DNA from: Alcaligenes faecalis
GTDB taxonomy: Bacteria > Pseudomonadota > Gammaproteobacteria > Burkholderiales > Burkholderiaceae_B
Length of the DNA stretch: 64,000 nucleotides
Direction of reading: 5' to 3'
Assembly: GCF_005311025.1 (NCBI RefSeq)
Contig: NZ_CP031747.1
Coordinates: 2,974,954-3,038,953, forward strand
The position numbers and the translations under genes were made by a program. Position 1 is the stretch's first letter. Every line of letters begins with the position of its first letter. Under the pieces are notes generated by a model that was not told where the DNA came from, did no database searches, and saw only the letters and a program-made list of their open reading frames with translations. This document shows positions 8,657 to 18,170 of this stretch, piece after piece.

Positions 8657-8989
8657 ATGTTGATTGATATGACCCACATTACTGCATGTGAAACCGGTGC
8701 GCTGGCCGATGGCGAAGCACTGAAGATAGACACCCCCGAGCGCCAGATCGCCTTGTTCAATATCGCTGGCACCTTCTACGCCACGGACGACCGCTGTACC
8801 CACGGCAACGCGTCCATGTCCGAAGGCTATGTCGAGGACGACGGCACCGTGGAGTGCCCCTTGCACGCTGCCCGCTTCTGTCTGAAAACGGGCGCGGCAC
8901 TGTGCCAGCCCGCCACGGAAGCGCTGCGTACCTATCCGGTCATCATCAGCGAAGGCATGGTCTATATCGATCTGGAGGCCCAGGCATGA
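8657..8989 (+). CDS. hcaC: Rieske ferredoxin of phenylpropionate dioxygenase
   Basis: The product has up to 110 residues, with [2Fe-2S] ligands Cys47, His49, Cys67 and His70 in [13 protein letters not shown] and [13 protein letters not shown]. It carries electrons from HcaD to the oxygenase. Alignment with E. coli HcaC starts at the fifth residue, so the true start may be the ATG at 8669 (106 residues). Neither start has a clear ribosome site, which fits coupling within the operon. Its stop overlaps the start of hcaB. Confidence 0.9.
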   Translation: MLIDMTHITACETGALADGEALKIDTPERQIALFNIAGTFYATDDRCTHGNASMSEGYVEDDGTVECPLHAARFCLKTGAALCQPATEALRTYPVIISEGMVYIDLEAQA

Positions 8990-9801
8990 AAGGCTGGCTT
9001 GAAAACGAAGTCGCACTGATCACCGGAGGCGGCTCCGGCCTGGGCCTGGCTCTGGTGGAGCGCTTTTTGAAAGAAGGGGCCAAGGTGGCCGTGCTGGAAC
9101 GCTCGGCAGAAAAATGCGCCCAGCTGGAGCAGCACTTTGAAGGCAAGGTGCTGGCCATCCAGGGCGATGTGTGCAGCGCGGCCGACAATCAAAAGGCCGT
9201 GGATGCCACAGTGGCCCGCTTTGGCAAGCTGGACTGCTTTATTGGCAATGCGGCCGTCTGGGATCACGGCGCACGCCTGATCAACACCAGCATGGAGCAA
9301 TTGGACAAAGGCTTTGATGAGCTGTTTGCCATCAACGTCAAAGGCTATCTGCTTGGGGCCAAAGCGGCTGCCGCCGAGCTGGTGAAATCCTGCGGCAGCA
9401 TGATCTTTACCTTGAGCAACTCCGCCTTCTACGCCGAAGGCGGTGGCCCTTTGTACACCGCCAGCAAGCACGCGGCGGTCGGTCTGATCCGTGAACTGGC
9501 ATTCGAGCTGGCCCCCAAGGTACGCGTCAATGGCGTGGGCCCTTGCGGCATGAAAACCGATCTGCGCGGACCGCAGGCTTTGGGTCAGCAAGACACCCGC
9601 ATCATGGACTCACGCTCGCCCGATGCAATCAAGGCCATCCTGCCCCTGCAGTTCTTCCCCGAACCGGAAGAATTTACCGGCCCCTTTGTGCTGCTGGCAT
9701 CACGCCAGAACAACCAGACGCTGACCGGCGTCATGATCAATGCTGATGCGGGCCTGGGTATCCGGGGCATCCGCAATGTGGCTGGCGGTCTGGAGCTGTG
9801 A
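8986..9801 (+). CDS. hcaB: cis-3-(3-carboxyethyl)-3,5-cyclohexadiene-1,2-diol dehydrogenase
   Basis: This 271-residue short-chain dehydrogenase (HcaB is 270) has the glycine-rich NAD site TGGGSGLG near residue 15 and the catalytic YTASK motif near 155. It re-aromatises the cis-dihydrodiol to 2,3-dihydroxyphenylpropionate (or the cinnamic catechol) with formation of NADH. The ATG at 8986 overlaps the hcaC stop. The reading frame extends further upstream inside hcaC, but that part is out of family. Confidence 0.9.
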   Translation: MKGWLENEVALITGGGSGLGLALVERFLKEGAKVAVLERSAEKCAQLEQHFEGKVLAIQGDVCSAADNQKAVDATVARFGKLDCFIGNAAVWDHGARLINTSMEQLDKGFDELFAINVKGYLLGAKAAAAELVKSCGSMIFTLSNSAFYAEGGGPLYTASKHAAVGLIRELAFELAPKVRVNGVGPCGMKTDLRGPQALGQQDTRIMDSRSPDAIKAILPLQFFPEPEEFTGPFVLLASRQNNQTLTGVMINADAGLGIRGIRNVAGGLEL

Positions 9802-11087
9802 TGCAAGCCCCCCATATCCTCATTATTGGAGCTGGGCAGGCCGGCACCACAGCAGCCGCTGAACTGCGCAGCCGTGGCTTTCAAGGCTCGATCACGCTGG
9901 TCGGTGATGAGCCTCATCTGCCCTATGAGCGTCCGCCGCTGTCCAAGGACGCCTTGCTCAACCCCGAACAGGCCCAACTGACACTGCACCCCGCAAGTTT
10001 CTACCAGGAACAGAATATCGATCTGAGACTGGGCGTACGTGCTGTAGCCATTGATGCTCAAGCTCGTCAGGTCAGCCTGTCCAATGGCGACAGCCTGCAT
10101 TACGACTCGCTGCTGCTGGCCACCGGTGCGCAGGCCCGACGCCTGCCCGAACTGGATGCCTTGGGTTCTGTATCGCATGTGCTGCGCACCCTGGACGATG
10201 CCCATCGCATTCGCGCCCAGATCAAACCCGGTAGTCATGCACTGCTGGTAGGGGCTGGCGTGATTGGTCTGGAGCTGGCCTCCAGCCTGGTCGCCATGGG
10301 CGCAACTGTCGAGCTGATCGACCCGGCCACCCGCATCATGTCGCGCAATGCTCCCGAAGTCTTGAGCGATTACTTGCTCGGCGTCCATCAAGCGCGCGGC
10401 GTCCACGTTCATCTGGGCACCCATGTCGAGCATGCAAGCCTTGAAGCTGAACAAAAAATTGCTTTGACACTCAGCAACGGCAAGACGCTGCAGGGTGATC
10501 TGCTGATTTACGGCGTAGGCGTCACCATAGACACCTGCCTGGCTGACAGTGCCGGGCTAAATACCGAGCAAGGCGCCGTGGTCATTGATGAGCATGGCCG
10601 CAGTTCCTGCCCAGGCATTTATGCCGCCGGCGACACCACCGTTCAGATCGGACTGGATGGCCGCTGGCAGCGGCAGGAAACCTGGGAGAACGCCAACCGC
10701 CAGGCCGTGATGGCTGTGTGCCACATGCTGAACCAGGAACCCGCCAAAGCCACTCCCTCCTGGTTCTGGACTGATCAATGCGACCTGAATATTCAATTCG
10801 CCGGGGAGATGCAGGCGGCTCATTGGGTCCTGCGTGGCTCACTGGAGCAAACGCCCTTTGTGCTGATCGGCCTGGACCCGGAAGGTGCCATCTGTGGCGC
10901 CATCACCGTCAACCAAGGTCGCGACATGCGTCCCTTGAAGGAATTGATTGAACAAAGAGCCATCTTGCCATTGGAGGTCTGGGCCGATACCACCCAGGCC
11001 CTGCGCAATCTGGCCAAACAGGGGGCGAGCCTTGCGCTTGCCGCACAAGCCGCGGCTCCATGCGTCGCGGCCCCTTCACACTCATAA
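9801..11087 (+). CDS. hcaD: Ferredoxin reductase of phenylpropionate dioxygenase
   Basis: The product is a 428-residue FAD/NAD(P)-dependent oxidoreductase. The N-terminal FAD motif is [19 protein letters not shown], the NAD motif is [17 protein letters not shown] (about 145-165), and GIYAAGDTT binds the FAD ribityl chain. It passes electrons from NADH to HcaC. It is about 28 residues longer than E. coli HcaD, the excess being an Ala-rich C-terminus. Its ATG overlaps the hcaB stop (TGATG), and its 3' end runs close to mhpB. Confidence 0.9.
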   Translation: MQAPHILIIGAGQAGTTAAAELRSRGFQGSITLVGDEPHLPYERPPLSKDALLNPEQAQLTLHPASFYQEQNIDLRLGVRAVAIDAQARQVSLSNGDSLHYDSLLLATGAQARRLPELDALGSVSHVLRTLDDAHRIRAQIKPGSHALLVGAGVIGLELASSLVAMGATVELIDPATRIMSRNAPEVLSDYLLGVHQARGVHVHLGTHVEHASLEAEQKIALTLSNGKTLQGDLLIYGVGVTIDTCLADSAGLNTEQGAVVIDEHGRSSCPGIYAAGDTTVQIGLDGRWQRQETWENANRQAVMAVCHMLNQEPAKATPSWFWTDQCDLNIQFAGEMQAAHWVLRGSLEQTPFVLIGLDPEGAICGAITVNQGRDMRPLKELIEQRAILPLEVWADTTQALRNLAKQGASLALAAQAAAPCVAAPSHS

Positions 11088-11101
11088 AACAGGAGACCGG
11101 G

Positions 11102-12049
11102 ATGCAGGCACATCTGGAGTGCTTATCACACACCCCCTTGCTGGGTCATCACGACCCGGCACAGGCCGTGCTGGACGAAGTCTTTGCAGTACAAAAAGCC
11201 GCCCGCGAGCGCATTGCCGCCTTCAAACCGGATTTGATCGTGCTGTTCACGCCCGATCACTTCAATGGTTTTTTCTATAACGTCATGCCCAGCTTTTGCA
11301 TCGGCACAGGCGCCCATGCGATTGGGGATTTTGGCAGTCTGGCCGGGCGCTTGAACGTGCCCTTTGAGCTGGCTACCGACTGCGCCACCCATGTCATCAA
11401 TAGCGGTGTGGATGTGGCGATTTCACACGATATGCAGGTCGATCACGGTGCTGCCTATCCGCTGGAGCATCTGGTAGGCAGCCTGGATCAGTACCCGGTT
11501 ATTCCGGTGTTCATCAACTCGGTAGCGGCCCCCCTGCCCACGTTCAAGCGTGCACGCCTGCTGGGTGAAGCCATCGGTCAATGGGCCCGTTCTACCGGAA
11601 AACGCGTGCTGTGGCTGGGTTCCGGCGGGCTGTCACATCAGCCCCCCGTGCCCGTTTACGCCGAAGCGCCCGAGCCCGTGCGCCGCTCTCTGGATGGCGA
11701 AGGCTACACCCTGTCGCCCGAAGCCCGTGCCGCTCGCACCCAGCGCACGATTGATGCTGGCAAGGCTTTCACCCAGGACCCCTCGGTGTTGCATCCGCTT
11801 AACCCCGAGTGGGACCAGAACTTTCTGGATCTGCTGCAAACGCAGCGCTATGCCCAGCTCGATGAGGTCGCCAACGACGAGGTCTCCGCCCTGGCAGGCC
11901 GCAGCGCCCACGAAGTCAAAACCTGGGTAGCCGCCTTTGCCGGACTGTCGGCCTATGGCCCTTACGAAGCAGGCCATCGCTACTACCGCGAAATTCCCGA
12001 GTGGATTGCCGGTTTTGGCGGCTTGTCCGCCCATCCCAGCAAGAACTGA
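11102..12049 (+). CDS. mhpB: 2,3-dihydroxyphenylpropionate/cinnamate 1,2-dioxygenase
   Basis: This 315-residue class III extradiol dioxygenase (LigB fold) is the same length as MhpB (314). Family residues include the early His in [32 protein letters not shown] and [12 protein letters not shown]. It is an Fe(II) enzyme that opens the catechol ring by meta-cleavage. The ATG at 11102 follows AGGAG and aligns with the E. coli start; an upstream in-frame ATG at 11060 would lie inside hcaD. This is the point where the hca segment joins the mhp segment. Confidence 0.92.
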   Translation: MQAHLECLSHTPLLGHHDPAQAVLDEVFAVQKAARERIAAFKPDLIVLFTPDHFNGFFYNVMPSFCIGTGAHAIGDFGSLAGRLNVPFELATDCATHVINSGVDVAISHDMQVDHGAAYPLEHLVGSLDQYPVIPVFINSVAAPLPTFKRARLLGEAIGQWARSTGKRVLWLGSGGLSHQPPVPVYAEAPEPVRRSLDGEGYTLSPEARAARTQRTIDAGKAFTQDPSVLHPLNPEWDQNFLDLLQTQRYAQLDEVANDEVSALAGRSAHEVKTWVAAFAGLSAYGPYEAGHRYYREIPEWIAGFGGLSAHPSKN

Positions 12050-12081
12050 AATCCACCACAACAAAACATCAGGAGATTGTC

Positions 12082-12936
12082 ATGAGTCTTAATGAAGCTG
12101 ATTACAGCCGTTTCGCGACCGTGGTCGAGGAAGGCAAGGAACTGCGCATTCACTACAACGATCTGGGCCAGGGCGAACAGACCGTCGTCATGCTGCACGG
12201 CTCGGGCCCCGGTGCAACCGGTTGGGCCAACTTCAACCGCAATATCGAACCCCTGACCCAGGCTGGCTATCGCGTCTTGCTGATTGACTGCCCCGGCTGG
12301 GGCAAGAGCGACTCCATCGTCAACAGCGGTTCGCGCTCGGATTTGAATGCCCGTGTCGTCAAAAGCATCATCGACCAGTTAGGCATAGCCAAGATTCACA
12401 TGCTGGGCAACTCCATGGGCGGACATAGCTCGGTGGCCTTTGCCCTGACCTGGCCCGAACGCGTGGCCAAACTGGTTCTGATGGGCGGCGGCACAGGTGG
12501 CATGAGCCTGTTCACCCCCATGCCCAGCGAAGGCATCAAGCTGCTGAACGGCCTGTACCGCGAACCTACGCTGGAAAACCTGAAGCGCTTTAACAATGTC
12601 TTTGTGTTCGATGCCAGCGTTCTGACCGAAGAGCTGCTGCAAGCCCGTCTGAACAATATGCTCAGCCGCAAGGATCATCTGGAAAACTTCCTGAAATCCC
12701 TGGAAGCCAACCCGCGCCAGTTCCCCGACTTCAGCCCGCGCCTGCCCGGCATCACCGCCCCCACCCTGATCATCTGGGGCCGTCAGGACCGTGTCGTTCC
12801 TTTTGACACCGGCCTGCGCTTGCTGGCGGGTATCCCGAACTCCGAGCTGCACGTCTACAACCAATGCGGCCACTGGGCGCAATGGGAACACGCCGAGAAG
12901 TTCAACCAGCTGGTGCTGGACTTCCTGGAGCGTTGA
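12082..12936 (+). CDS. mhpC: 2-hydroxy-6-oxononadienedioate (meta-cleavage product) hydrolase
   Basis: This 284-residue alpha/beta hydrolase has the triad Ser111 in GNSMGG, Asp236 in GRQDRVVP and His264 in CGHW. It splits the C-C bond of the ring-opened product to give 2-hydroxypenta-2,4-dienoate and succinate (or fumarate). The start at 12082 has CAGGAG upstream. The next gene starts one base after its stop. Confidence 0.92.
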   Translation: MSLNEADYSRFATVVEEGKELRIHYNDLGQGEQTVVMLHGSGPGATGWANFNRNIEPLTQAGYRVLLIDCPGWGKSDSIVNSGSRSDLNARVVKSIIDQLGIAKIHMLGNSMGGHSSVAFALTWPERVAKLVLMGGGTGGMSLFTPMPSEGIKLLNGLYREPTLENLKRFNNVFVFDASVLTEELLQARLNNMLSRKDHLENFLKSLEANPRQFPDFSPRLPGITAPTLIIWGRQDRVVPFDTGLRLLAGIPNSELHVYNQCGHWAQWEHAEKFNQLVLDFLER

Positions 12937-12937
12937 G

Positions 12938-13735
12938 ATGAGCGAATCATCCATTGAACTGCTGGACACGCTGGCTGCCCGCCTGCGCCAGGCCGAACAC
13001 AGCGGTCAGGCCATTGAACCGATCCGCGCTCTGATCGGTGAAGACAATGCCCAGGCCGCCTATGACATCCAGCGTATCAATATTGCTCGTGGCGTAGCGC
13101 AGGGACGCCGCCTGACGGGCCGCAAGATCGGCCTGACCAACCCCAAGGTGCAAAAGCAGTTGGGCGTGGACCAGCCCGACTTCGGCGCCCTGTTTGCCGA
13201 CATGGCCTATGGCGATGGCGACACCGTCCCCTTCGAACGTGTATTGCAGCCCAAGATCGAGGCCGAAATCGCCCTGATTCTGGAGCGCGACCTGCCCCAC
13301 GCCGACACCAGCTTTGCGGATGTCGCCACCGCCGTAGGCTGGGTCATGCCTTCTTTGGAAATTGTGGGCAGCCGCATCGAAAACTGGGACATCCGCTTTG
13401 TCGATACCGTGGCCGACAACGCCTCCAGCGGCCTGTATGTGCTGGGCGGACCCGCCCGTCGCCTGGATGGTCTGGACCTGCGCGCCGCCCGCATGACGCT
13501 GCTGCGTAACGGCGAAGCGGCCTCCAGCGGCAGTGGTGCCGAGTGCCTGGGCCACCCCTTTAATGCAGCCGCCTGGCTGGCCCGCACCCTGGCCGAACTG
13601 GGTGATCCGCTCAAGGCCGGGGATGTCATTCTGACCGGCGCTCTGGGCCCCATGGCGCCGGTGGCCAGCGGCGATCACTTTGAAGCCGTGATCGAGGGCA
13701 TAGGCTCGGTATCGGTCACCTTCAGCGCAGGCTAA
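12938..13735 (+). CDS. mhpD: 2-hydroxypenta-2,4-dienoate hydratase
   Basis: The 265-residue product belongs to the FAA-hydrolase-like hydratase family. [21 protein letters not shown], the metal-binding KIEAEIAL segment and the conserved ILTGALGP are visible. It hydrates the dienoate to 4-hydroxy-2-oxovalerate. Its start lies one base past the mhpC stop. Confidence 0.9.
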   Translation: MSESSIELLDTLAARLRQAEHSGQAIEPIRALIGEDNAQAAYDIQRINIARGVAQGRRLTGRKIGLTNPKVQKQLGVDQPDFGALFADMAYGDGDTVPFERVLQPKIEAEIALILERDLPHADTSFADVATAVGWVMPSLEIVGSRIENWDIRFVDTVADNASSGLYVLGGPARRLDGLDLRAARMTLLRNGEAASSGSGAECLGHPFNAAAWLARTLAELGDPLKAGDVILTGALGPMAPVASGDHFEAVIEGIGSVSVTFSAG

Positions 13736-13760
13736 GTCCTCTTTGTTCGGAGTAACACAC

Positions 13761-14705
13761 ATGACAAACCCCAAAATTGCCGTCGCCATTATTGGCTCGG
13801 GCAATATCGGCACCGACCTGATGATCAAGGTACTGCGCCAAAGCAAATACCTGAGCATGGGTGCCATGGTCGGTATCGACCCCAGCTCGGACGGCCTGGC
13901 CCGTGCAGCCCGGCTGGGCGTGCCCACCACCCATGAAGGTATTGAAGGGCTGTTGAAGCTGCCCAACTTCCAGGACATTCGTATTGTGTTCGATGCCACC
14001 AGTGCCGGGGCCCATGCCCGCCACAATGCGCTGCTGCAAGAACACGGCATCAAGGTGATTGACCTGACGCCTGCCGCCATTGGCCCGTACACCGTGCCCG
14101 TGGTGAACCTGGAAGACAATCTGGACGCGCCCAACATCAATATGGTGACCTGCGGCGGACAGGCCACCGTGCCCATCATCGCGGCCATCTCGCAAGTCAC
14201 CCCCGTGCACTATGCGGAAATCATTGCCTCCATCTCGTCCGAATCCGCAGGTCCCGGCACACGCGCCAATATCGACGAGTTCACGGAAACCACCAGCAAA
14301 GCCATGCAAGTGGTAGGCGGCGCACAGGTAGGCAAAGCCATTATTGTGCTGAACCCGGCCGAGCCCCCGCTCCTGATGCGCGACACCATCTACACCCTGA
14401 CTGATCCGGGCAAAGAGGCTGAAATCGAGCAATCGGTTGAAGCTATGGCAGCCCAGGTTCAGGCCTATGTGCCCGGCTATCGCCTCAAGCAAAAAGTGCA
14501 ATTTGACCTGATCCGGGAAGACCAGCCCATCAATGTGCCCGGTCTGGGCTTGCGCTCCGGTCTGAAAACGTCGGTCTTTATCGAGGTGGAAGGTGCGGCC
14601 CATTATCTGCCCGCTTACGCAGGCAATCTGGACATCATGACCAGCACCGCCCTGGCCTGTGCCGAGCGTCTGGCACAAACCCGCTTGCTGACGCAGGCCG
14701 CATGA
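13761..14705 (+). CDS. mhpF: Acetaldehyde dehydrogenase (acylating)
   Basis: This 314-residue enzyme has the N-terminal NAD site [13 protein letters not shown] and the catalytic cysteine in MVTCGGQAT (near 130). It converts acetaldehyde and CoA to acetyl-CoA and works as a channelling complex with MhpE. The ATG at 13761 has CGGAGTAA upstream. Its stop overlaps a possible early start of mhpE. Confidence 0.92.
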   Translation: MTNPKIAVAIIGSGNIGTDLMIKVLRQSKYLSMGAMVGIDPSSDGLARAARLGVPTTHEGIEGLLKLPNFQDIRIVFDATSAGAHARHNALLQEHGIKVIDLTPAAIGPYTVPVVNLEDNLDAPNINMVTCGGQATVPIIAAISQVTPVHYAEIIASISSESAGPGTRANIDEFTETTSKAMQVVGGAQVGKAIIVLNPAEPPLLMRDTIYTLTDPGKEAEIEQSVEAMAAQVQAYVPGYRLKQKVQFDLIREDQPINVPGLGLRSGLKTSVFIEVEGAAHYLPAYAGNLDIMTSTALACAERLAQTRLLTQAA

Positions 14706-14722
14706 TTAGCAAGGACACGAAC

Positions 14723-15757
14723 ATGGCACACGATTCACAAAAAAAGCTTTTTATTTCCGATGTGACCTTGCGCGACGGCAGCCACGCCGTGCGTCACCAG
14801 TACAGCGTGCAGAACGCCATCGACATTGCCCGTGCCCTGGACCAGGCCAAGGTGGACTCGATTGAAGTGGCCCACGGTGACGGGCTGTGCGGCTCCAGCT
14901 TCAACTACGGCTTTGGGGCGCACTCTGATCTGGAGTGGATCGAGGCAGTGGCCTCGGTCGTGCAGCACGCCAAGATTGCCACCTTGCTGCTGCCGGGCAT
15001 TGGCACCATTCATGATCTGAAAGCCGCCTACGACGCCGGCGCACGCATCGTACGCGTTGCCACGCACTGTACGGAAGCGGACGTCAGCAAGCAGTACATC
15101 GAATACGCCCGCTCGCTGGGCATGGATGCCGCCGGCTTTTTGATGATGAGCCACATGACCAGTCCGCAGCATCTGGCCGAACAGGCCAAGCTGATGGAAA
15201 GCTACGGGGCAACCTGCTGCTATGTGGTGGACTCGGGCGGTGCCTTGAACATGAACGATGTGCGCGAACGCTTCCGGGCCTTCAAGGATGTACTCAAGCC
15301 TGAAACCCAGACCGGCATTCACGCCCACCACAACCTGTCCCTGGGCGTGGCCAACAGCATTGTGGCCGTTGAAGAAGGCTGCGACCGCATTGATGCCAGC
15401 CTGGCAGGCATGGGCGCAGGTGCCGGCAATGCACCGCTGGAAGTCTTTATTGCGGCTGCCGAGCGCATGGGCTGGAACCATGGCACCGATCTGTACACCC
15501 TGATGGATGCCGCCGACGACATTGTGCGCCCCCTGCAGGATCGCCCGGTCCGTGTAGACCGTGAAACCCTGGCCCTGGGTTACGCCGGTGTCTACAGCAG
15601 CTTCTTGCGCCACAGCGAAGCCGCAGCCAACAAGTACGGGCTGAAAGTCGTGGACATTCTGGTCGAACTGGGCAAACGCCGCATGGTGGGCGGACAGGAA
15701 GACATGATCGTGGACGTGGCCCTGGACTTGCTGCAGCGCCAAGGCGCCACAGCCTGA
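14723..15757 (+). CDS. mhpE: 4-hydroxy-2-oxovalerate aldolase
   Basis: The product has 344 residues from the ATG at 14723, which follows AAGGA. An ATG at 14702 that overlaps the mhpF stop would add seven residues. [16 protein letters not shown] and [11 protein letters not shown] are the metal and active-site segments of the DmpG/MhpE family, and the sequence follows E. coli MhpE along its length. It cleaves 4-hydroxy-2-oxovalerate to pyruvate and acetaldehyde, the latter passed to MhpF. Confidence 0.92.
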   Translation: MAHDSQKKLFISDVTLRDGSHAVRHQYSVQNAIDIARALDQAKVDSIEVAHGDGLCGSSFNYGFGAHSDLEWIEAVASVVQHAKIATLLLPGIGTIHDLKAAYDAGARIVRVATHCTEADVSKQYIEYARSLGMDAAGFLMMSHMTSPQHLAEQAKLMESYGATCCYVVDSGGALNMNDVRERFRAFKDVLKPETQTGIHAHHNLSLGVANSIVAVEEGCDRIDASLAGMGAGAGNAPLEVFIAAAERMGWNHGTDLYTLMDAADDIVRPLQDRPVRVDRETLALGYAGVYSSFLRHSEAAANKYGLKVVDILVELGKRRMVGGQEDMIVDVALDLLQRQGATA

Positions 15758-15785
15758 TTCCGAGACTCTAAAAAAAAGTTCTACC

Positions 15786-15823
15786 CCCGCTCAGCGCTGC
15801 CTTGCCGCGCAGTGAGCGGGTTT
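15786..15823 (+). terminator. Stem-loop between mhpE and mhpT
   Basis: CCCGCTCA (15786-15793) and TGAGCGGG (15813-15820) are perfect complements, with inner GCGC/GCGC pairs, and are followed by only three T. It may act as a partial terminator that lowers transporter expression relative to the enzymes. Confidence 0.4.
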
Positions 15824-15899
15824 CTGCACCCTGAATTCGGGGCGGGCAGGGGGCAGAAGCAACAAGAAAAACGTCCCGGTCAACCGAGGAGACATAGCA

Positions 15900-17144
15900 A
15901 TGACACATACTCAAGGCCGCAGACATGCGGTCATTACCGTGGCGATCTGCTTTCTGATCGCCGTTATCGAAGGCATGGACATCCAGGCCGCTGGTATTGC
16001 CGTGAAAGGCGTAGCAGCAGAGTTTGGTCTGGATAAAACCTACCAAGGTTATTTTCTAAGTGCGGGCATTCTGGGACTGCTACCCGGTTCGCTGATGGGC
16101 GGGCGCTGGGCCGATAAATACGGTCGCAAGGCCGTGCTGATTGCCTCGGTCGCCATCTTTGCCCTGTTTACCTTGTTCACTGCCTGGGTCAATAGCCTGG
16201 CCATCCTGTTGATGGTGCGCTTTCTGGCTGGAGCCGGTCTGGGCGCGGCCATGCCCAATCTGATTACGCTGGCTGCCGAATCCGTCAAACCAGAACACCG
16301 TGCCCGTGCAGTGGGCATGATGTATGCCGGCATGCCTGTTGGGGCCGCCATTCTGTCACTGGTCGCTGCCTCCAACTTTGGTGAAAACTGGAAAAACATC
16401 TTCTATCTGGGCGGCCTGCTCCCCCTGCTGGTTATTCCTGTCATGGTATGGTTCCTGCCCGAATCACGCGAGTTCCTGCAGGCTCGACAAAGCCCTGCTG
16501 TCGTTCAAGGGCGCTTCCAGGATCTGTTCAGCAATGGTCTGGCCACCCGCACCCTGCTCTTGTGGGTCAGCTATTTTTTCACGCTGATGGTGGTCTACCT
16601 GATGCTGAGCTGGCTTCCCTCCCTGTTCCAGGAGCTGGGCTTTAGCCGCAAGCAAGGCAGCACAGCCCAATTCTGGTTCATGGTCAGCGCAACCGTGGGC
16701 ACCGTCTTGTTAGGGTATCTGACCGACCGCTGGCACAAAACCCTGGTTATTGCACTGATGTACGGCGGTATTCTGGCTGGTTTGTTAAGCCTGAACGCCG
16801 CATCCGGCCTGACGCAGATGTATTGGGCTGCCGCACTGACGGGTGCGTTTGTGATTGGTTGCCAGGGCGTCTTGTATGCCTTTGGCGGTATTGTCTACCC
16901 TACTTCCGTACGTGCCACTGGCGTCGGCACCGCTGCAGCCGTTGGCCGTATCGGCGCAACGCTGGGTCCAACCCTTGCAGGCATGTTGCTTAGCCAGGGG
17001 TATGGAGCCGCTGGCGTCATCAGCTCGGCAATTCCCTGCATTATTGTTTCAGCCTTGTGCATGCTGCTGGTAGTCCGTCAGATCAGTCAGGAGCAGGCAA
17101 GAGCATCCGGCAGCCCCGCCCTGCCAGCCGCTGGAAAAGCTTGA
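15900..17144 (+). CDS. mhpT: MFS transporter for phenylpropionate-type aromatic acids (MhpT-like)
   Basis: This 414-residue protein has about twelve membrane segments. The family signatures are EGMDIQAAGIA in helix 1 and GGRWADKYGRKAVLI in the loop between helices 2 and 3, as in the aromatic acid:H+ symporters. A GAGGAGA ribosome site precedes the ATG. As last gene of the operon it most likely imports the substrate. MhpT in E. coli carries 3-hydroxyphenylpropionate; with no mhpA here, phenylpropionate or cinnamate is the more likely cargo (inference). Confidence 0.88.
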   Translation: MTHTQGRRHAVITVAICFLIAVIEGMDIQAAGIAVKGVAAEFGLDKTYQGYFLSAGILGLLPGSLMGGRWADKYGRKAVLIASVAIFALFTLFTAWVNSLAILLMVRFLAGAGLGAAMPNLITLAAESVKPEHRARAVGMMYAGMPVGAAILSLVAASNFGENWKNIFYLGGLLPLLVIPVMVWFLPESREFLQARQSPAVVQGRFQDLFSNGLATRTLLLWVSYFFTLMVVYLMLSWLPSLFQELGFSRKQGSTAQFWFMVSATVGTVLLGYLTDRWHKTLVIALMYGGILAGLLSLNAASGLTQMYWAAALTGAFVIGCQGVLYAFGGIVYPTSVRATGVGTAAAVGRIGATLGPTLAGMLLSQGYGAAGVISSAIPCIIVSALCMLLVVRQISQEQARASGSPALPAAGKA

Positions 17145-17507
17145 GAACAGAACCAATTGCAGCTTGGAATCCAGCTGCAACCTGAACACCAGCCCTCCTG
17201 GAGTCAGCCCTTGCATCAAGGGCTGCGTTCTACCTGGAAGACGCACCCCACACATACGTAGCTCCCCAAGCTTGAATTCGTCTTCAGGCTTGGGGGCTGC
17301 TCGGGGGGACTGCCCCCCTTTTTCAGCGATTTCCGTCTGTGCAATCCACCTGGCCTCACTGGTGGCAATCCCCGACAAGAATGAAAACAAGAATAAAGAA
17401 TGGCGGGATACAATGGCCGGCTGCTATTTGGCAGCCGAGATTTTTATAGCCAGGCTTGGCGCTGCAGCAGAAAACAACAAGGTGCCTGGCCCTGCACGGA
17501 AACACGG
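17145..17507 (+). terminator. Multi-hairpin terminator region after the hca/mhp operon
   Basis: This 363-bp gap holds a series of perfect stems: TTGCAGCT/AGCTGCAA (17157-17180), CAGCCCTT/AAGGGCTG (17205-17225) and CCCCAAGC/GCTTGGGG (17264-17295). GGGGGG-ACTG-CCCCCC plus TTTTT at 17303-17323 is a strong rho-independent terminator. Another stem, CGGCTGC/GCAGCCG (17418-17437), is followed by a short T-run. A TACAAT -10-like hexamer at 17409-17414 may start transcription of the next gene. Confidence 0.75.
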
Positions 17508-18128
17508 ATGATGGACACAGTAATTCTTCTTCTGGTCGCCGCAATAGCCCTGCACTTTGTGCGGGCACGGTATCAACGCGGACGCATTATCTTGCTGGGT
17601 CGCCACTTGAGCAGCTTCCAGCTGGAACGCCATATGGAAACGCTGACGGAAGGCTATACCCGCGCGATTGGCGAACAGGACCCCTCGCGCCAACTGCAGG
17701 TGTTGGAGATGTTTGCCCAGACCGAAAACGCGGTAGCCACCCAGATTCAATCTCTGGCCGACCTTCTGCAAAAAGAACCAGCAGAAAACACCCGAGTAGG
17801 CATGCTGCCCTTTTGCGTGCCCTATGCCGAACGCATCATCCCCTCCATGACGCGCGACTTCCGCCAGCTATTGCAGATTCATGCTGCCGGGCTGCGTCAT
17901 ATGGTGGACAACCCCGAACAGCTGGACCCAAAAAGCCGGGCCTTTCATCTGTCCGCCGAGCTATACCTGTTTCAACACAGCTGCCACTGGTTCTGCAAAT
18001 CCCGAACAGTGGCAGATGCACGCCTGCTGGCACGCCATAAGGTGACACATCAAAAGGTGCTGGAGTCCGTGTCCACCCAAACCCGCAATGCCTATTTACG
18101 CTGGCAGGAACCCGCTACCAGCAAATAA
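17508..18128 (+). CDS. Hypothetical membrane-anchored protein
   Basis: I do not recognise this 206-residue protein. It begins with one N-terminal hydrophobic segment (TVILLLVAAIALHFV) followed by basic residues, so it is probably anchored in the inner membrane with a cytosolic, mostly helical domain. It has two neighbouring ATG codons (17508, 17511); the open frame further upstream has no family support. The final part has a cluster of His, Cys and Trp (FQHSCHWFCKS). It sits between the aromatic operon and the fimbrial locus, closed off by terminators on both sides, so it is probably a single-gene unit. Confidence 0.65.
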   Translation: MMDTVILLLVAAIALHFVRARYQRGRIILLGRHLSSFQLERHMETLTEGYTRAIGEQDPSRQLQVLEMFAQTENAVATQIQSLADLLQKEPAENTRVGMLPFCVPYAERIIPSMTRDFRQLLQIHAAGLRHMVDNPEQLDPKSRAFHLSAELYLFQHSCHWFCKSRTVADARLLARHKVTHQKVLESVSTQTRNAYLRWQEPATSK

Positions 18129-18159
18129 AAAAAGCGGAGCCCCTTGGCTCCGCTTTTTT
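18128..18159. terminator. Bidirectional terminator
   Basis: The stem AAAAAAGCGGAGCC / GGCTCCGCTTTTTT has a 4-nt loop. A and T runs on both sides let it end both the hypothetical gene (plus) and the adhesin gene (minus, stop at 18171). Confidence 0.9.
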
Positions 18160-18170
18160 CTTCCTGCATA

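Noticed and set aside
12947-14200. 417-codon minus-strand open frame opposite mhpD and mhpF
   Set aside because: Shadow of two well-supported enzyme genes and without recognisable protein features.
17268-17279. Adjacent HindIII and EcoRI sites (AAGCTTGAATTC) that resemble a cloning polylinker
   Set aside because: No other vector-like sequence surrounds them, and they are part of a natural inverted repeat in a terminator region.
17418-17507. tRNA-like or rRNA-like gene near 17.4 kb, suggested by the TACAAT hexamer and stems
   Set aside because: No cloverleaf, T-loop or CCA end could be fitted; the stems read better as leader or terminator structures.
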